64,000 bases of DNA from Dichotomocladium elegans. Its lineage: Eukaryota > Mucoromycota > Mucoromycetes > Mucorales > Lichtheimiaceae. Positions within the stretch are counted from its first letter, which is position 1. Each line of letters starts with the position of its first letter. Below are positions 10,570 through 21,147 of this stretch, in pieces. The notes beneath the pieces were generated by a model. That model ran no database searches. It was given only the letters and a program-made list of their open reading frames with translations, and was not told the origin of the DNA. The stretch spans positions 1,488,001 through 1,552,000 of the forward strand of contig JAIXMN010000006.1 in assembly GCA_025716815.1 (NCBI GenBank), read 5' to 3'. The position numbers were made by a program, and so were the translations under genes.

Positions 10570-13012
10570 AACCCAAGATTACATAATTGGATGATAACAC
10601 AGATTAGGCAATAGTTTAGAGGGTGTGTAGCAAGACACGAATTCTCGCATACAAGGCTGCCTTGTTTGATTCAATGCACCGTCTTTCATCCACCGCCTGG
10701 GACCGCACTCATGGACACGTGGTAGAGTATCTGGCGGTCGAACCAGACTACATAGGTTCTCATCCGGTAGAGGAGAGTGTATACTGAGAGCTTTGAGAAA
10801 TTGAAAAGAAAGCGTTGGCCTTTTGGACAGCGACATAGCACGAGGAACCTGTGAGTGTTGAACGTGAGATAGTCGATGCCGCGCCCGCAGCCGGTACGTC
10901 TCGGTTGCCCTAATTGCCCGGGTGAGGGGGGGCGGGAGCTCGGCCTCTCGGGATCGGCGCATTGTTTTGTGATTTGTGTACAGGCGAAGGCCTACTGTCG
11001 ATTGATGGAGAGTTTTCATGAGATCAAGAAGAAAGGGAACGTTCAGTGAGGAATCCACGCTGATACATACTGACTCCCATTCCATTTGAAACCCAAGAAG
11101 GGGCATCGAAATTTAAGAGCATGGCCTTATTTATGTGCTATTATCCTTGTCGAATCCTTCGCTAGCCAGCTTGTGCTTGTGTGCGCCAGTCAGACGACCC
11201 GAATGAAGATGCAGATCGCAAGAGAAATATCCAAGCATTCATTGCTTTCTCTTGAACACAGTTATTGCCCACCCACCCCCGTTTGCGATGATCAACCTGG
11301 GCGCCCACAGAAATCAGAGGTGAATCTTCCAAATAGTCCGACGAGTTGCTTGTTCTCACTATCCTCTCTCGCCTAATGTTCCACGTTTATCACGACAGAT
11401 GAGCATCCCTGTTCCAGTCAGGTGGAGTTCAGGCGAGTGTGATGGCATATGAACATCTTGATATACCCAGCGTTTGAGTAGATGGCATCATGTCCTGAAT
11501 GATTTGTATCGCGATATCAACAGACGTACACCCGTACTATCCATCGTTGTTCTTTTCTCTGATAACGTTTGTTTGCACCATCCACTGCAGATGGGTTATT
11601 CACTAGCTTAGAAAAAATAGAAGGTCTCTCCAATGTAAGCCGTAATCCGTTGGCATATGTGGCCAGTCCAGAGAGCGCTTGGATCTTTGCACCATTATCC
11701 CGGATGTAGTCAGGGGTCATGCACTCTTTTAATGAGAGAGCCTGTATTCATTCTTCTGAATCGACGGAAAAGTTCAAGTATCATCACGACTGTACACATC
11801 CCAGCCATCGGGTGCAGTATCATCCGATGTGTAGATGAACAGCAATGCGCACAGCGACAGGTGTGCAAGCAACCTTGTTTACCTTTTGTTGCCAAAGCTA
11901 TATCTTGCATTCTTTCTTCCTTGTTTAAATACTCGCGTGCTAAAAAATGGTACTTAGCACTCTTCTTCTGCAATCAGACGTTTTGGTTTTTAGGACTAAT
12001 GGTCTGCCAAGGCAAAATGATTTGTCTCTCTCTCTCTCTCTTTCTGTGTGTGTGTGTGTGTATGTGTAGTTCCCTTTCTGTTTACACCTCTCTCAGTACT
12101 TGCATTTATTACGTTTTCTCAAGTCATGTCCGGACCGTTTTCTCTCTTTATCTGCCTCTGTTGAAGAGACCAGCCCACTCTCTTCCTCTATTAACAAGGC
12201 CACAAGATGTCCTTATCGGTGTTTCCTAAGGACGTCAGCTGGCTTGATGCGGGGGAGTGCTGGCCGTCATTTCTAATGACTCTTGCGGCTGGAATTCGTG
12301 GAGAGATTCTGGCTTTCGTCGATATACTTGCCTAGGTATCCAAAATAGTGGACCATATACTAGCGGTTTAAACTAATCTTATAGTATGTTTCTGTCTGGT
12401 GAATCCCTTTGCTGCGAGAATGCGGTTGGCGTTTCTGATGGCCTTTCGTTCCTGGATCTGAGCGCTGGCCCAGATAGAGTAATTGAGAGCGCAGTCATTT
12501 TGCGGTATCCAAACGATCCGAACAACTTCATTGCAAGGTGGAATATTACAATGTTCGTGTATATAGTGGTCTCCATTGGTATTATGAACGTGATCCTGCT
12601 ACGCTGGCACCAAATTTGGCGGGCGAAATGGACTTGGGGGTGCAAACATCGTTGGTCTCTCTCTTTCAATTATTGAGGTATAAGGAGAGCAAGCTATATA
12701 TATATAGAGAGAGAGAATTGTACAAAGTAGAACCTTGCTCATCTTTGTAAAGAGATGGAATGCTCCTTCCGGAATGTATAAAAGTTGGATCTCGCAAGCT
12801 GTTTGTGCGACATCCTTTCCGTGTATGCGGCATTTTTAATTTGTCATCTGGGGCAAAAGATTTTTTGTGTTCCACAGATTATTTTTGGCTGCATTTTTTT
12901 TAATACCACTTCGGGGTTGATTATCACAGGAGAAAAAAAAAAAAAAGTCCCCATTCTTTCCGCATTCAACTCTCAATCTCTACCTTCATTTAGCCACAAG
13001 CTCCTTCGCAAA
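10570..13012. other. Stretch without a confident gene; orphan exon-like segments and a CT/GT tract
   Basis: No complete gene could be built here. On the minus strand three isolated pieces look coding: an open run of about 95 codons around 11000-10700 reading like GIDYLTFNTHRFLVLCRCP and RMRTYVVWFDRQILYHVSMS; a piece at 11968-11885 after acceptor ctgattgcag reading KKSAKYHFLAREYLNKEER; and a piece at about 12590-12369 reading CNEVVRIVWIPQNDCALNY then ERKAIRNANRILAAKGFTR and a stop. They do not join in phase with each other by simple splicing. A (CT)n(GT)n tract lies at 12025-12068. The last few hundred bases should hold the promoter of the cyclin gene. A decayed multi-exon gene is possible. 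Confidence 0.3.
12025..12068. repeat. (CT)n(GT)n compound microsatellite
   Basis: CT repeat passing into GT repeat within the gene-poor 10.6-13 kb stretch; frames across it encode Ser/Leu then Cys/Val repeats. Confidence 0.9.
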
Positions 13013-14223
13013 ATGTCCAAACCAAAAAACCACAAACGATCCCTTCTTCGAAAGGAGCAGTCGGAACGGGACAAGATGATCTACCATTCCCAGCACTTGG
13101 TAAGAACATTGCACAGTGAGCAGCGACCGCCTTAGTCGTGCTGTTATCGCCTCTGGTCCTTTATCACCAGTATCGCAGCTCTGCGAACAACTTCAACAAA
13201 ATAGCGGCGGCAACAGCGAAGGCTAAGAGTATACCTATTCGTAACTAATCGAAAATGAAATAGTATCAGCAGCACAGCCCGTGCAGCGAGACGGTACCCA
13301 TCGAGATGATCGGTAAGCGATTGTTGTTATATAGGCCTGCACGCTTTCCAAATCTGACACGTAAAGTTGGTTGGTCCGAATGTTTAGATCTTGCGGCTGC
13401 ATTTATTGCAAGCCTTGTACGCCAGGTGCCTGTCGAAGTACTGAGGGCCAATGTGAATTTTATTCGAAAGACGCTCAGCCGCGCCCAGGTGTCATGTTCC
13501 TCGCTCCTTCTCAGTCTTTGGTACGTTGATCAGGTCTTCCAGAACAACAAAAACCGCAACCTCGCATGGTCTGCGCGCGATCTCTTCATTGCGAGCATTG
13601 TCGTCGCGGACAAGTTCTTGTAAGCCATTTCGACTGGCATCTCTGCAGGCAGATCGGTTTTGTTTTGGGGGGAGGGGAATCTCACTCAGATGCATAGAGC
13701 AGATGCGGCGTGGACCAATGCCGACTGGGTCGCGAATACAAATAATGCGTATCAGCTCATGGAGATCAACCGTCTGGAGCGTGAGTTTCTGCACGACCTG
13801 CACTACCGGCTCTATGTTCCTGCGCAAAGCTACTTTCACTTCTGCAGCTTTTTAGAGTTTCAGTTGATTGCGACGGCGTCAAGGGTGGGGCTCTCGTATG
13901 GTGACATCCGCATCCTCAGCGAGAACCTGCCCAAGGTCTATGTCGACCGGCTTCACCTGAGTCTGCGGCCCTTCGAGGCCATGTGGCTGATGGCAAGGAC
14001 GGTTGCTACGATCTGTGTCGTCTACGTCACGACGGTATTGGCCGGCTATGCGCTGCGCACTTATATCTTGGCGGCAGTACGTTACACATTAGCGCACTAC
14101 GCGCATAAGGAGATCCATGAACAGGCCATGGTGATGGCTGCAAACGCCATCGGTCAACTGGCTATCGACCATGTCCGTCAGTCCGCAGCACCATCATCAC
14201 CATCACATGCGCTTACTTTTTAA
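13013..14223 (+). CDS. PHO80/PCL-like cyclin with hydrophobic C-terminal segments
   Basis: Exons 13013-13099, 13264-13312, 13388-13619 and 13698-14223 give 297 residues. A basic N-terminus (MSKPKNHKRSLLRKEQSER) precedes a cyclin box with ETVPIEMIDLAAAFIASLV, then LLLSLWYVDQVFQNNK, WSARDLFIASIVVADKFLAD and INRLEREFLHDLHYRLYV, the usual order of a PHO80/PCL-type box that binds a Pho85-like CDK. After the box come hydrophobic stretches around residues 220-250 (ATICVVYVTTVLAGYALRTY...ILAAVRYTL), suggesting membrane contact or buried helices. Family members regulate phosphate, glycogen or cell-cycle responses; which one applies here is not visible. The third intron was placed by phase: only the acceptor ending at 13697 keeps the cyclin frame and a normal intron length. 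Confidence 0.82.
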
Positions 14224-14608
14224 TTTTCGTCATGCTCATGTTACACGAAACAAACTTTTTTGGGTATGCTTGCGCGCAGATCCATCTCATTTTATTATCC
14301 CACTCCTTTCTCTCTATATACCTTTTTATTGCACTCTCTCTGTTTTTGTTTCCCTCTTTCTCTCTCTCGTTTTGAATTCAAGAGACAGAATGTAAGGTTC
14401 TCCGTACACATGTACTTTTCCCTACTGTGAATAAATCATTGAACTTATTTATTGAATGTGCAATCTATTTTCTTTTCATCGACGTTTTGGCAATAAATCA
14501 GTTGAACAGCTGGAACAAAAGAGCGAGCGACTGATTCTTTTTTTTTTTTTTGACGGTGTATACATGTCATTCCTTTTGCGTTGTGGTTTTCCAATTGCTT
14601 AGAAAGTC

Positions 14609-15571
14609 ATGTCTGAGCACTCAAAGATTAATAATGAGAAAGAGGACGATGAGCACGAGCGGCTCTATGCGACATCGCGGGCAATCCAACGGCTGGTCCA
14701 CAGGGTGAATTGCAGTTTACCCATCAATCTCGATTTTATCACGAATCCTGTTGCGCATGCGTCAGTATCGCGGGTGGAGTCGCTTGAGCAGATTTATGCA
14801 AAGTCTCGGCTTGTGCGGTTCCTTGTGCGCAAAGGTGTTCACCCTATTGTCCTGTTTGTCGGCCTGAGTGCAGGGCTCGTGATGGGTCTCCGCCGGTTCT
14901 ATCGCCAGAGCCATTACCTGGCGCTGAATCTGCTCGGCGTCGTCTATCCTGCCTGGCGCTGCTGGCAACTTGTCAAGGAAGTGGATCCCTCCGGGGACGA
15001 CGAGGACGACCGACGAGGACGACGACGACATGATGATTACCAATCTTGGCTGACGTATTGGATGCTTTATGGTTCCTTGCAAGGTAAAAACAACAGAGAG
15101 AAGGAAAAAAAAAGGGCTTTTTTGAGACGACCGATGGGCCCCCCTTTTTTAGTGCTTGACGCCTGGAAAAAGGATCTTATTGAGCTGTTCCCCAACTATG
15201 AACTCTACAAGCTTCTGATTCTCTATTGGGCTCAGAACCCGGATTCGAACGGAGCCTCTGTCCTCTGCCGTTACGTCATTCAGAAGCCGGCTTATCAACA
15301 ACAACAACACGAAGAACAGGGTCAGGAGAAAGGCTACAACTACCACTATCAACAGCAACAAGAGGCATCCAAGTCTCCTGCCACATCGACTTCCTCCTAT
15401 AGTCCCCCGCCCCCGGCGTCGCCAGAAATGCTCACCTTGACCATTGAGGCCCCTCACCATCACCATCAGCGTATGCTTGATGGATTCACACCAACTTTAC
15501 AGGAGGTTCATAACGATCATGTTTCCCCAAAGGTAAAACAAAGAGAGAGAGAGAGAGGGGTGGGAATATGA
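14609..15571 (+). CDS. TB2/DP1/HVA22 (REEP/Yop1) family ER membrane protein
   Basis: Exons 14609-15083 and 15153-15571 give 297 residues. Two hydrophobic hairpins occupy roughly residues 70-125 (GVHPIVLFVGLSAGLVMGL; YLALNLLGVVYPAWRCWQLV), followed by the family signature WLTYWMLYGSLQVLDAW, then LIELFPNYELYKLLILYWAQ. Yop1/REEP proteins wedge into the ER membrane and stabilise high-curvature tubules. The C-terminal third is a Gln/His/Ser/Pro-rich low-complexity tail. An acidic/Arg run (DDEDDRRGRRRHDD) sits in the middle. The very end is uncertain: CCAAAG at 15531-15536 is followed by gtaaaa, so a further intron and a different tail are possible; the simple stop at 15569-15571 was used. Reads in the same direction as the cyclin gene, 385 bases downstream. 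Confidence 0.88.
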   Translation: MSEHSKINNEKEDDEHERLYATSRAIQRLVHRVNCSLPINLDFITNPVAHASVSRVESLEQIYAKSRLVRFLVRKGVHPIVLFVGLSAGLVMGLRRFYRQSHYLALNLLGVVYPAWRCWQLVKEVDPSGDDEDDRRGRRRHDDYQSWLTYWMLYGSLQGKNNREKEKKRAFLRRPMGPPFLVLDAWKKDLIELFPNYELYKLLILYWAQNPDSNGASVLCRYVIQKPAYQQQQHEEQGQEKGYNYHYQQQQEASKSPATSTSSYSPPPPASPEMLTLTIEAPHHHHQRMLDGFTPTLQEVHNDHVSPKVKQRERERGVGI

Positions 15572-16025
15572 TGGGTTGTCCCAGAAGGGGGTGGGGGTGG
15601 GGGGCATAGATCCTGCTTTGAATCAGACGGTGCATGTTCTGAAACTCTGCGCGTGCGAATGTAAAATAGGGATATTCTTTGTTGGACGAAGAAGAAACTG
15701 CTGCTGGTTGGTGAAGACGACGAAAGAACAAGAAAAGAGCTTTTCCAGTTACGTAGTCATTCAAGCGGATCATATTATTATTATCATTATTATTAGCCGG
15801 TTATTATCCTGCTTTTTATGATATGACGTATATATATATATAACAAAAACGACGGACTTGCTCCAATGGGCAGATGATGATGTATTTCATCGATGGGTGA
15901 TTTTATTTTCTATATATACAATCCAGAAGGGAGAGAGTGTGTGTATGTGATGTGATGAATTGGATGCTATGATACAGATGAGTGCAGATATATTGTTGCT
16001 GTTTTGTGTGGGATGGATTTTAGAT
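15572..16025. other. Spacer with G-rich and AT-repeat tracts
   Basis: Holds a (GA)n run and a G-rich run (15541-15605), an ATT-repeat near 15775-15800 and a short (TA)n at 15829-15842. No gene is supported beyond the possible alternative 3' exon of the REEP gene around 15586. Confidence 0.6.
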
Positions 16026-16364
16026 TTAGGGGAAGGCCAAAAAGAGCTTGTTGTGCTGTTCCTGTTCCTCAATATCTGACACGGGTCGACCGTAATTCGT
16101 CGATAGACGAGTAAAGAATCGAGGGCCATGGCTGGTGCCTCCGAGTTGCGTATCGATGCGTAGAGATCTGGTCGGACGACGCACGGACCGGTCATAGTCA
16201 GCAGGACTGTGTGTGTAGCGTACGGTGTCGACGCCGCTGAAGCGGACCGTCTTCTTTTTCTTGTGCGATGATGCATTGGATGGACCAGCAGCGGTAGTGG
16301 CTGAGCGTAAGACAAAGGTAGCCGCACGTCTGTTGGCGACAAAGTAAGAGGCTTGGAAAAACAT
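16026..16364 (-). CDS. Small basic protein with HSPxxYDRS motif, function unknown
   Basis: An intronless frame of 112 residues from ATG at 16364. The centre reads SSHKKKKTVRFSGVDTVRYT then HSPADYDRSVRRP. A block of the form VRFS...THSPxxYDRS recurs in many otherwise unrelated small fungal proteins (recollection of the family pattern, not a search), where a KxVxF-like element resembles a protein-phosphatase-1 docking motif. Here KKTVRF fits the KVxF docking consensus loosely, so a phosphatase-linked regulatory role is a guess. The C-terminus is acidic (DIEEQEQHNKLF). Upstream, at 16383-16410, lies a (GA)n tract in the presumed promoter/leader. The start could lie further upstream, where the frame stays open through low-complexity sequence; the chosen ATG gives a normal protein-like composition. 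Confidence 0.6.
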   Translation of the reverse strand: MFFQASYFVANRRAATFVLRSATTAAGPSNASSHKKKKTVRFSGVDTVRYTHSPADYDRSVRRPTRSLRIDTQLGGTSHGPRFFTRLSTNYGRPVSDIEEQEQHNKLFLAFP

Positions 16365-16378
16365 GGGTTGAAGCAATC

Positions 16379-16410
<32 letters not shown>

Positions 16411-16934
16411 TGTGTATGAATAGAGAGTAACAAGAAAAGTATTTGAGTGTCGCCATCTTTTCTCAATGCCGGAAGGAGGTCCACGTTTATATACGGAACG
16501 TATGCGGACGAGAGAGAGAAAGTGTGTGTGTGTGTGCACATGTCGTGCCTTATGCAAAATCGCCTTCTCGTCTTTCTGCAGAACAACCCTCACTTCTTGG
16601 CAATCTTCACATCATCCACACACAGATCCCCCAAAGAAGGGGATTTCCTCTGCTTTCATTGCTGGTTTCCATATCTCCCCCTCCCCCAAACAACAACACC
16701 CCCTAACATGAGGTCTTGGCAAAATAGAAACGGTCGAGTAATCTACTTGAATGGCGTGATTCAATCATAAACAAAGCGGCGTGGCCTGTTTTTTTCTTTT
16801 TTTCTTTTTCTCTGACTCCCTTTATTTCCTTCATTATTGTTGGTTATGTCTGTTGATAGCCAGTCGCATGATCAGATCATCATTAATCTGCTTTATTTCT
16901 TGTTATTGCTGTAATTAGTATACTATAGAGTACT

Positions 16935-16976
<42 letters not shown>

Positions 16977-17062
16977 TCTCTATAGCCTACACAGATCGAA
17001 GAAATGGTAAAAGAGTGAGAGAGTGAGAAACGCCCAATGCGCTCTCTACGTTAATAAATCGA
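16365..17062. other. Spacer with (GA)n and (CT)n microsatellites
   Basis: Contains (GA)n at 16383-16410, a short (GT)n near 16523-16536 and a long (CT)n at 16940-16969. It should include the promoter of the minus-strand small gene and the 3' end of the Kelch-BTB transcript. Open frames here are Ser/Leu or Arg/Glu repeats made by the microsatellites. Confidence 0.6.
16940..16969. repeat. (CT)n microsatellite
   Basis: About fifteen CT units in the spacer between the HSPxxYDRS gene and the Kelch-BTB gene, continuing as an imperfect CTTT run to 16982. Confidence 0.9.
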
Positions 17063-19189
17063 TTAACTCGGCGATTTTTCATTAGGGACCGCTCCTGCGA
17101 GTGACGACTGGCTGTATAATGACGGCGGTGGACATAGACGACAGGAGCGACGGATAACTTGAAGACTTGCCTCATCCGGAACTTGTTCCATGAATGCTTG
17201 CCGCACAGCAGCAGGCATATTTAGGAGCACATCCGATTTGAGTATAGACCCATAGTTTCGGAACATAAAGTCAAGCGCGAGCATTTTCAATCCTGCTTCT
17301 TCTGCTAAGATGGCTTTCTCAAAAATGAGCCCGCAGCTCTCTACGGACATGTGTTGCCGGTACAGCCGCTCGCAGCACAGTTTCTTGAGTCGATTTAGGC
17401 AGTACATGTTCGCCACCACCAGTACCTGACACACCACCTGCCAAGAAACATCGTCGTCGAGTCGATCGCTATACAAGTATTTTATGAGCGCCAGCACTGT
17501 TTCATATGGCTCGAGAATCTCCATTCGCCGCTCTTGAGCCTCGATCATCCCTGAGCGGTAAATATTTCTGAAGTGCGGCCAGCGCGTAATCAGAATCACT
17601 TGATGCACGTGGAGTTCGGGGCCACTCGATGGCACAATGACAAAGTCTGAGAGCTCTGGGTTGTTGAGTAGCTGTGCAAACTCGTGTGAAAAATGCGGTG
17701 GCGGGATGTCGTAGAGTCCCAGTGTTTCTGCGTTAATCACCCAGGCATCTCTGTGAAAGCCAGTTATCAGCAAAAGCATGCTTCGCGATGCAGGATTCAA
17801 TTTAATTATACCGAAAATGATCATAGCCCTGTGGCCGAAAGGGATCTGTGTTTCCCAGGAAGAAAAGGTTGTTCACGACTACCTTGGGGTCGTCGTTCGT
17901 CGGGACCATACTTTCGCTAATCACAGTAAAATAGTTCCATCCACCAACATCAAAGTTCGCACTGCATCCCTGCCGCTGCCATTCGAGGGTGTCCAGGTCC
18001 AGCATCCAAAGACCATATGCAGCCGCCTCGGGATTCGTCTGATGGTGGTGATGGCTCAGATAACGACCAAACACCAGAAGCTTACCGCACACAGCCTCGC
18101 AAAAGTGCTGACTCTTAAGCAAGACCATGTGCGTGCTGGCGTTGGACTGATAGCCGCTAAGCACAAGATGTGGAGTGTATGGCGCGGCATTGGCATTGAT
18201 CATGTAAAGGTCTGACACCGTGTTGCCATGCTCATCCTTGCCGCCGTAAATGTACATCTTGTGGCCAATCAGAGTGCTCGAATGGTTGTATCTGGGAGGC
18301 ACGCCGTCAAACTGCTGCCACGTAAACGTCTTTAGATCCAGCACGCTCAGTTCATCAAGGACATAGGTGCCTATTAGTTGTACGTCCCGTTCAGTTTATG
18401 CTTTCGCCACTAGCTCGTTTCGTTTCATTTCGCCGTGCGATATGGAAACTTACAAGTCGCCTTTTTCGCAAATCCGCCATATACAAAAAGCTTGTCGCCA
18501 TAGACGGTGGCAGTGTGAAGATAGCGGGGAACAACGCTGCCATTAATTTCGGGCTGGAACCAGGTCATCTTGTCCAAATCAAATACATGGACATCGCTGC
18601 AATACTCCGCCCGCTCATCGCAGCCGCCTGGAACAGGAATGTATAGAGACGAATGGTAAGTGCTTTACCATGGCTGATTTTCTGGAGCCACCAAACTTCA
18701 TTACCAAACACAATAATATAATTATTCCATAAGCTTGCTGTGTGGCCATACCGTTTACATGGTTTGATACCCTTGGCAGCCTATCAACCAAATAAGAATG
18801 TATTTATTAGCATGCCCCGTCTATAAAAGCGCGTGGAGCTGGATATTAAGAATATGTATGAGTGTGGAGGTGATCCACGCGTGCCAGAAGGGGTGTCAGT
18901 GAAAAGGGGAGGAGGGAAATAGATAAAATAACGATATGCCCAGCCAGGCAGAGAGGCCTCGCTAACGGCTTATCCCACAGCGGAAGATGGGGTCGTATAG
19001 AATTACCTTGATTGTTTCCCACCGCATATCGTACAAGTTCAGCATATGGAGATCGTTCGAAGTGTTGCCTCCGCCACCAAATACAAAAAGCCGGTGATCG
19101 ACTTTCACAAAGGATGGCCGCCAAAGACCGACGAGATTATTGCCGGTCGTAGTGATAGGTTGGCCTGGCGGTTTTTCGAGCAGCGGCAT
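17063..19189 (-). CDS. Kelch-repeat protein with C-terminal BTB/POZ domain
   Basis: Five exons (19189-19007, 18771-18705, 18627-18454, 18370-17812, 17750-17063) give 556 residues. The first ~330 residues are Kelch repeats, seen as VDHRLFVFGGGGNTSNDLHM, KRYGHTASLWNNYIIVFGG, RYLHTATVYGDKLFVYGGF, RYNHSSTLIGHKMYIYGGKD, and a long blade with a His-rich insertion (HHHH). The BTB domain spans about 345-440: NNPELSDFVIVPSS, ELHVHQVILITRWPHFRNIY, then IKYLYSDRLDDD, followed by BACK-like helices. Kelch N-terminal with BTB C-terminal is the LZTR1/fission-yeast Ral2-like order, pointing to an adaptor for a Cul3-type ligase or Ras regulation (inference). All junctions close in frame with canonical sites. 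Between 16365 and 17062 the neighbour spacing is microsatellite-rich. Confidence 0.88.
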
Positions 19190-20133
19190 ATTTAATTATT
19201 GTCAATGAATCGCGTCGGTATTTTGTATGACGGGAAAGTGTGAATGAGAGAGAGAGAGATACAAAAAAAAGGCGAAGAGCAGAAAGAAAAGAGAGGAGGA
19301 TGGAGGTTGTTCGTCGGGGGCGGGGGTGCGACTAAACTACAATATGTTCAATGGGGTATTCATGAAATTTTCCGCGACTCCTTATACACACACAAACTGT
19401 CGTTCTATACAATACTTGGGATCCCCACTTGTGCGCGCGCACTTTATCTCCCATCAAACACGCTATACATGCCGTAATGCTCCGATACTCAGCGCAGTCG
19501 CTGCTGCTGCTCTTTCAAAGCCGCCACATACGCCGATGCTTTCATGACAGGCAATCCCTCTTTGACCACACCGGCAATTTTGTCAATGCTCTTTTACCTC
19601 GAATGATTCGACTCTCAGCCTCGAGAATAATGCTTCTTCTGAAGCACACACCTGTGGAATTAGATTAGCATTTTCACGCAGCTATACTTGATTTATCTTG
19701 TGAGGGTTGGGGGGAGAAAAACGAAAGAAAAAAAGAGAGATAAAAAGAGAGAGAGAGAGAGGGTACATATAACAAAAGGGGAGGGGAGTGGAGGGTAGTG
19801 ATCAGCCCGCCCGCCTTTCAACTTGGCTGCCTCACCCTCCCTCTCCCCCGCCCCCATCCGCGCGACACCTTTGTATTTTTCCCCGGCTTCTCTTTTGTAT
19901 TTTTCTTGTTCTCAGATCTATACATACCCACGCATAAATGGAAGGTCAAGGGGTAGTAGATATGGATATCGGTAAACCACACAAGTACAACATATCAAAC
20001 GTACCCACACGCACGTGCACGCGCGCGCGTATGTGTGTGTGCGTACGCTCTCGCGTCGAATTGCACTCATTAACATCCGAACGGTTTCCAACGCTACATC
20101 CTCGCTTCGCCGTTCCATTTGGATCGAGTAGAC
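19190..20133. other. Divergent intergenic region between Kelch-BTB and NCBP3 genes
   Basis: No supported gene. It is purine-rich next to the Kelch gene (19244-19300) and again at 19720-19765 with a (GA)n run, and holds a CG/GT alternating run near 20009-20045 (acgcacgtgcacgcgcgcgcgtatgtg-like). As the shared upstream region of two divergent genes it should hold both promoters; no clear TATA box was identified. Confidence 0.5.
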
Positions 20134-21036
20134 ATGATCGATAACAACGCGCTCTTGGACGAGTCTATTGCTCGCGATTTGGAAGAGTTCGAAGCACTCG
20201 CTGGAGACGATGCGCAATCGGAGCCGGTGCATTTACCAGAGGCTCTGCAAGATCAAGACCCGAAAGCATTAGAAGCAGTTCCACGACCAGAAGCCATTCA
20301 TTTGTATGGTGTGGATCAGATGAGTACCAGAGACATTCGTTTGTACTGTCAAGATCTTGCGTTGGACAAGATCGAGTGGATTAACGACATGGGATGTAAG
20401 TTTTATTTGCGGGTGATACTGATAGCATTGCTAAAAAAAAAGAACCTTCCGTGGCTCTCGGTTTAAGGCAATCTTGTCTTTGCTAATGAAGAAGTGGCAA
20501 AAGAAGCGGCTGCTGCCTTGCTTGCAACTGACGTCGGTAAACCCCTGACACACAAAATCCTCCGGAAGGCAAAGCCCTTTAACACAGAGCTCACGCACGG
20601 CGCAACTGCATCTGAGGATCTTCATATCCGCATTGCCACTGACTGGGACGTGAAGGAACCCGGAGCGAGGGATAGAAGCCGCTACTACCTCCTCCATGGC
20701 GAAGGAAGACATGACATTAACGACTATGACGGAAACAATGGAAACAGCAATAGCAGAACATCATCGCCTTCATCAACGAGCATTTTGAGTCGTCTTGGTC
20801 AACGACGGGAACGGTCATCAGAGCAGCAGCAGCAAGAGCGTAAAACCGGCAGTATCCTCAGTCGATTAGGACCGAGGAACGACACGCAGCGACGAGCATC
20901 ACCAAGGAGAGAACAACGGCGCTCCCTGTCACCTCGAAAACGGCAACCAAGCAGTGGTAATAGTTCGCGAAACGAGCTGCCGCAGGAATTACCAGAGAGA
21001 CTGAAGAGTAGACTGGGTCCTCGGCGATCAGAGTAG
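20134..21036 (+). CDS. NCBP3: NCBP3-like nuclear cap-binding protein
   Basis: Exons 20134-20395 and 20468-21036 give 276 residues. The conserved core is PEAIHLYGVDQMSTRDIRLY, then DKIEWINDMGCNLVFANEEV and AKEAAAALLATD, which match the RRM-like fold of human NCBP3 (C17orf85), including the WINDxxCN stretch. NCBP3 binds capped RNA with NCBP1 and contacts TREX and the exon-junction complex in mRNA export. The second half resembles the family tail: WDVKEPGARDRSRYYLLHG, then repeated SILSRLG units (three copies: SILSRLGQRR, SILSRLGPRN, and KSRLGPRR at the end) inside an Arg/Ser-rich region. The intron was fixed by phase (split Cys codon). It ends 111 bases from the SR-protein stop codon, tail to tail. 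Confidence 0.88.
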
Positions 21037-21147
21037 ACTTGTGTGTTTCTGTGTTTTTTTTTCCTCTCTTTTTGTTGTGGATAAAGAGAATGGTGCGACA
21101 TGCAACGAAACAATATATATATATATTTAATCTGCATTAAGCTACAC

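Noticed and set aside
11657..12229. 190-codon plus-strand frame ending near 12229
   Set aside because: Cys/Ser-rich, crosses the (CT)n(GT)n microsatellite, and lacks any recognisable domain or coding-like codon use.
13131..13211. Extra exon candidate (YRSSANNFNKIAAATAK) in the first cyclin intron
   Set aside because: It has an acceptor (atcaccag) but no GT donor in frame, and the next frame runs into a stop; the single 164-base intron is simpler.
15235..15260. Sequence resembling a tRNA T-arm (GTTCGAATCC on the minus strand)
   Set aside because: It lies inside the REEP coding exon (NPDSNGAS) and there is no matching acceptor stem, D-arm or anticodon arm around it.
15149..15466. Leu/Val/Arg-rich minus-strand frame under the REEP tail
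   Set aside because: It is produced by the antisense of CAA/CAC and acidic codon repeats in the REEP gene.
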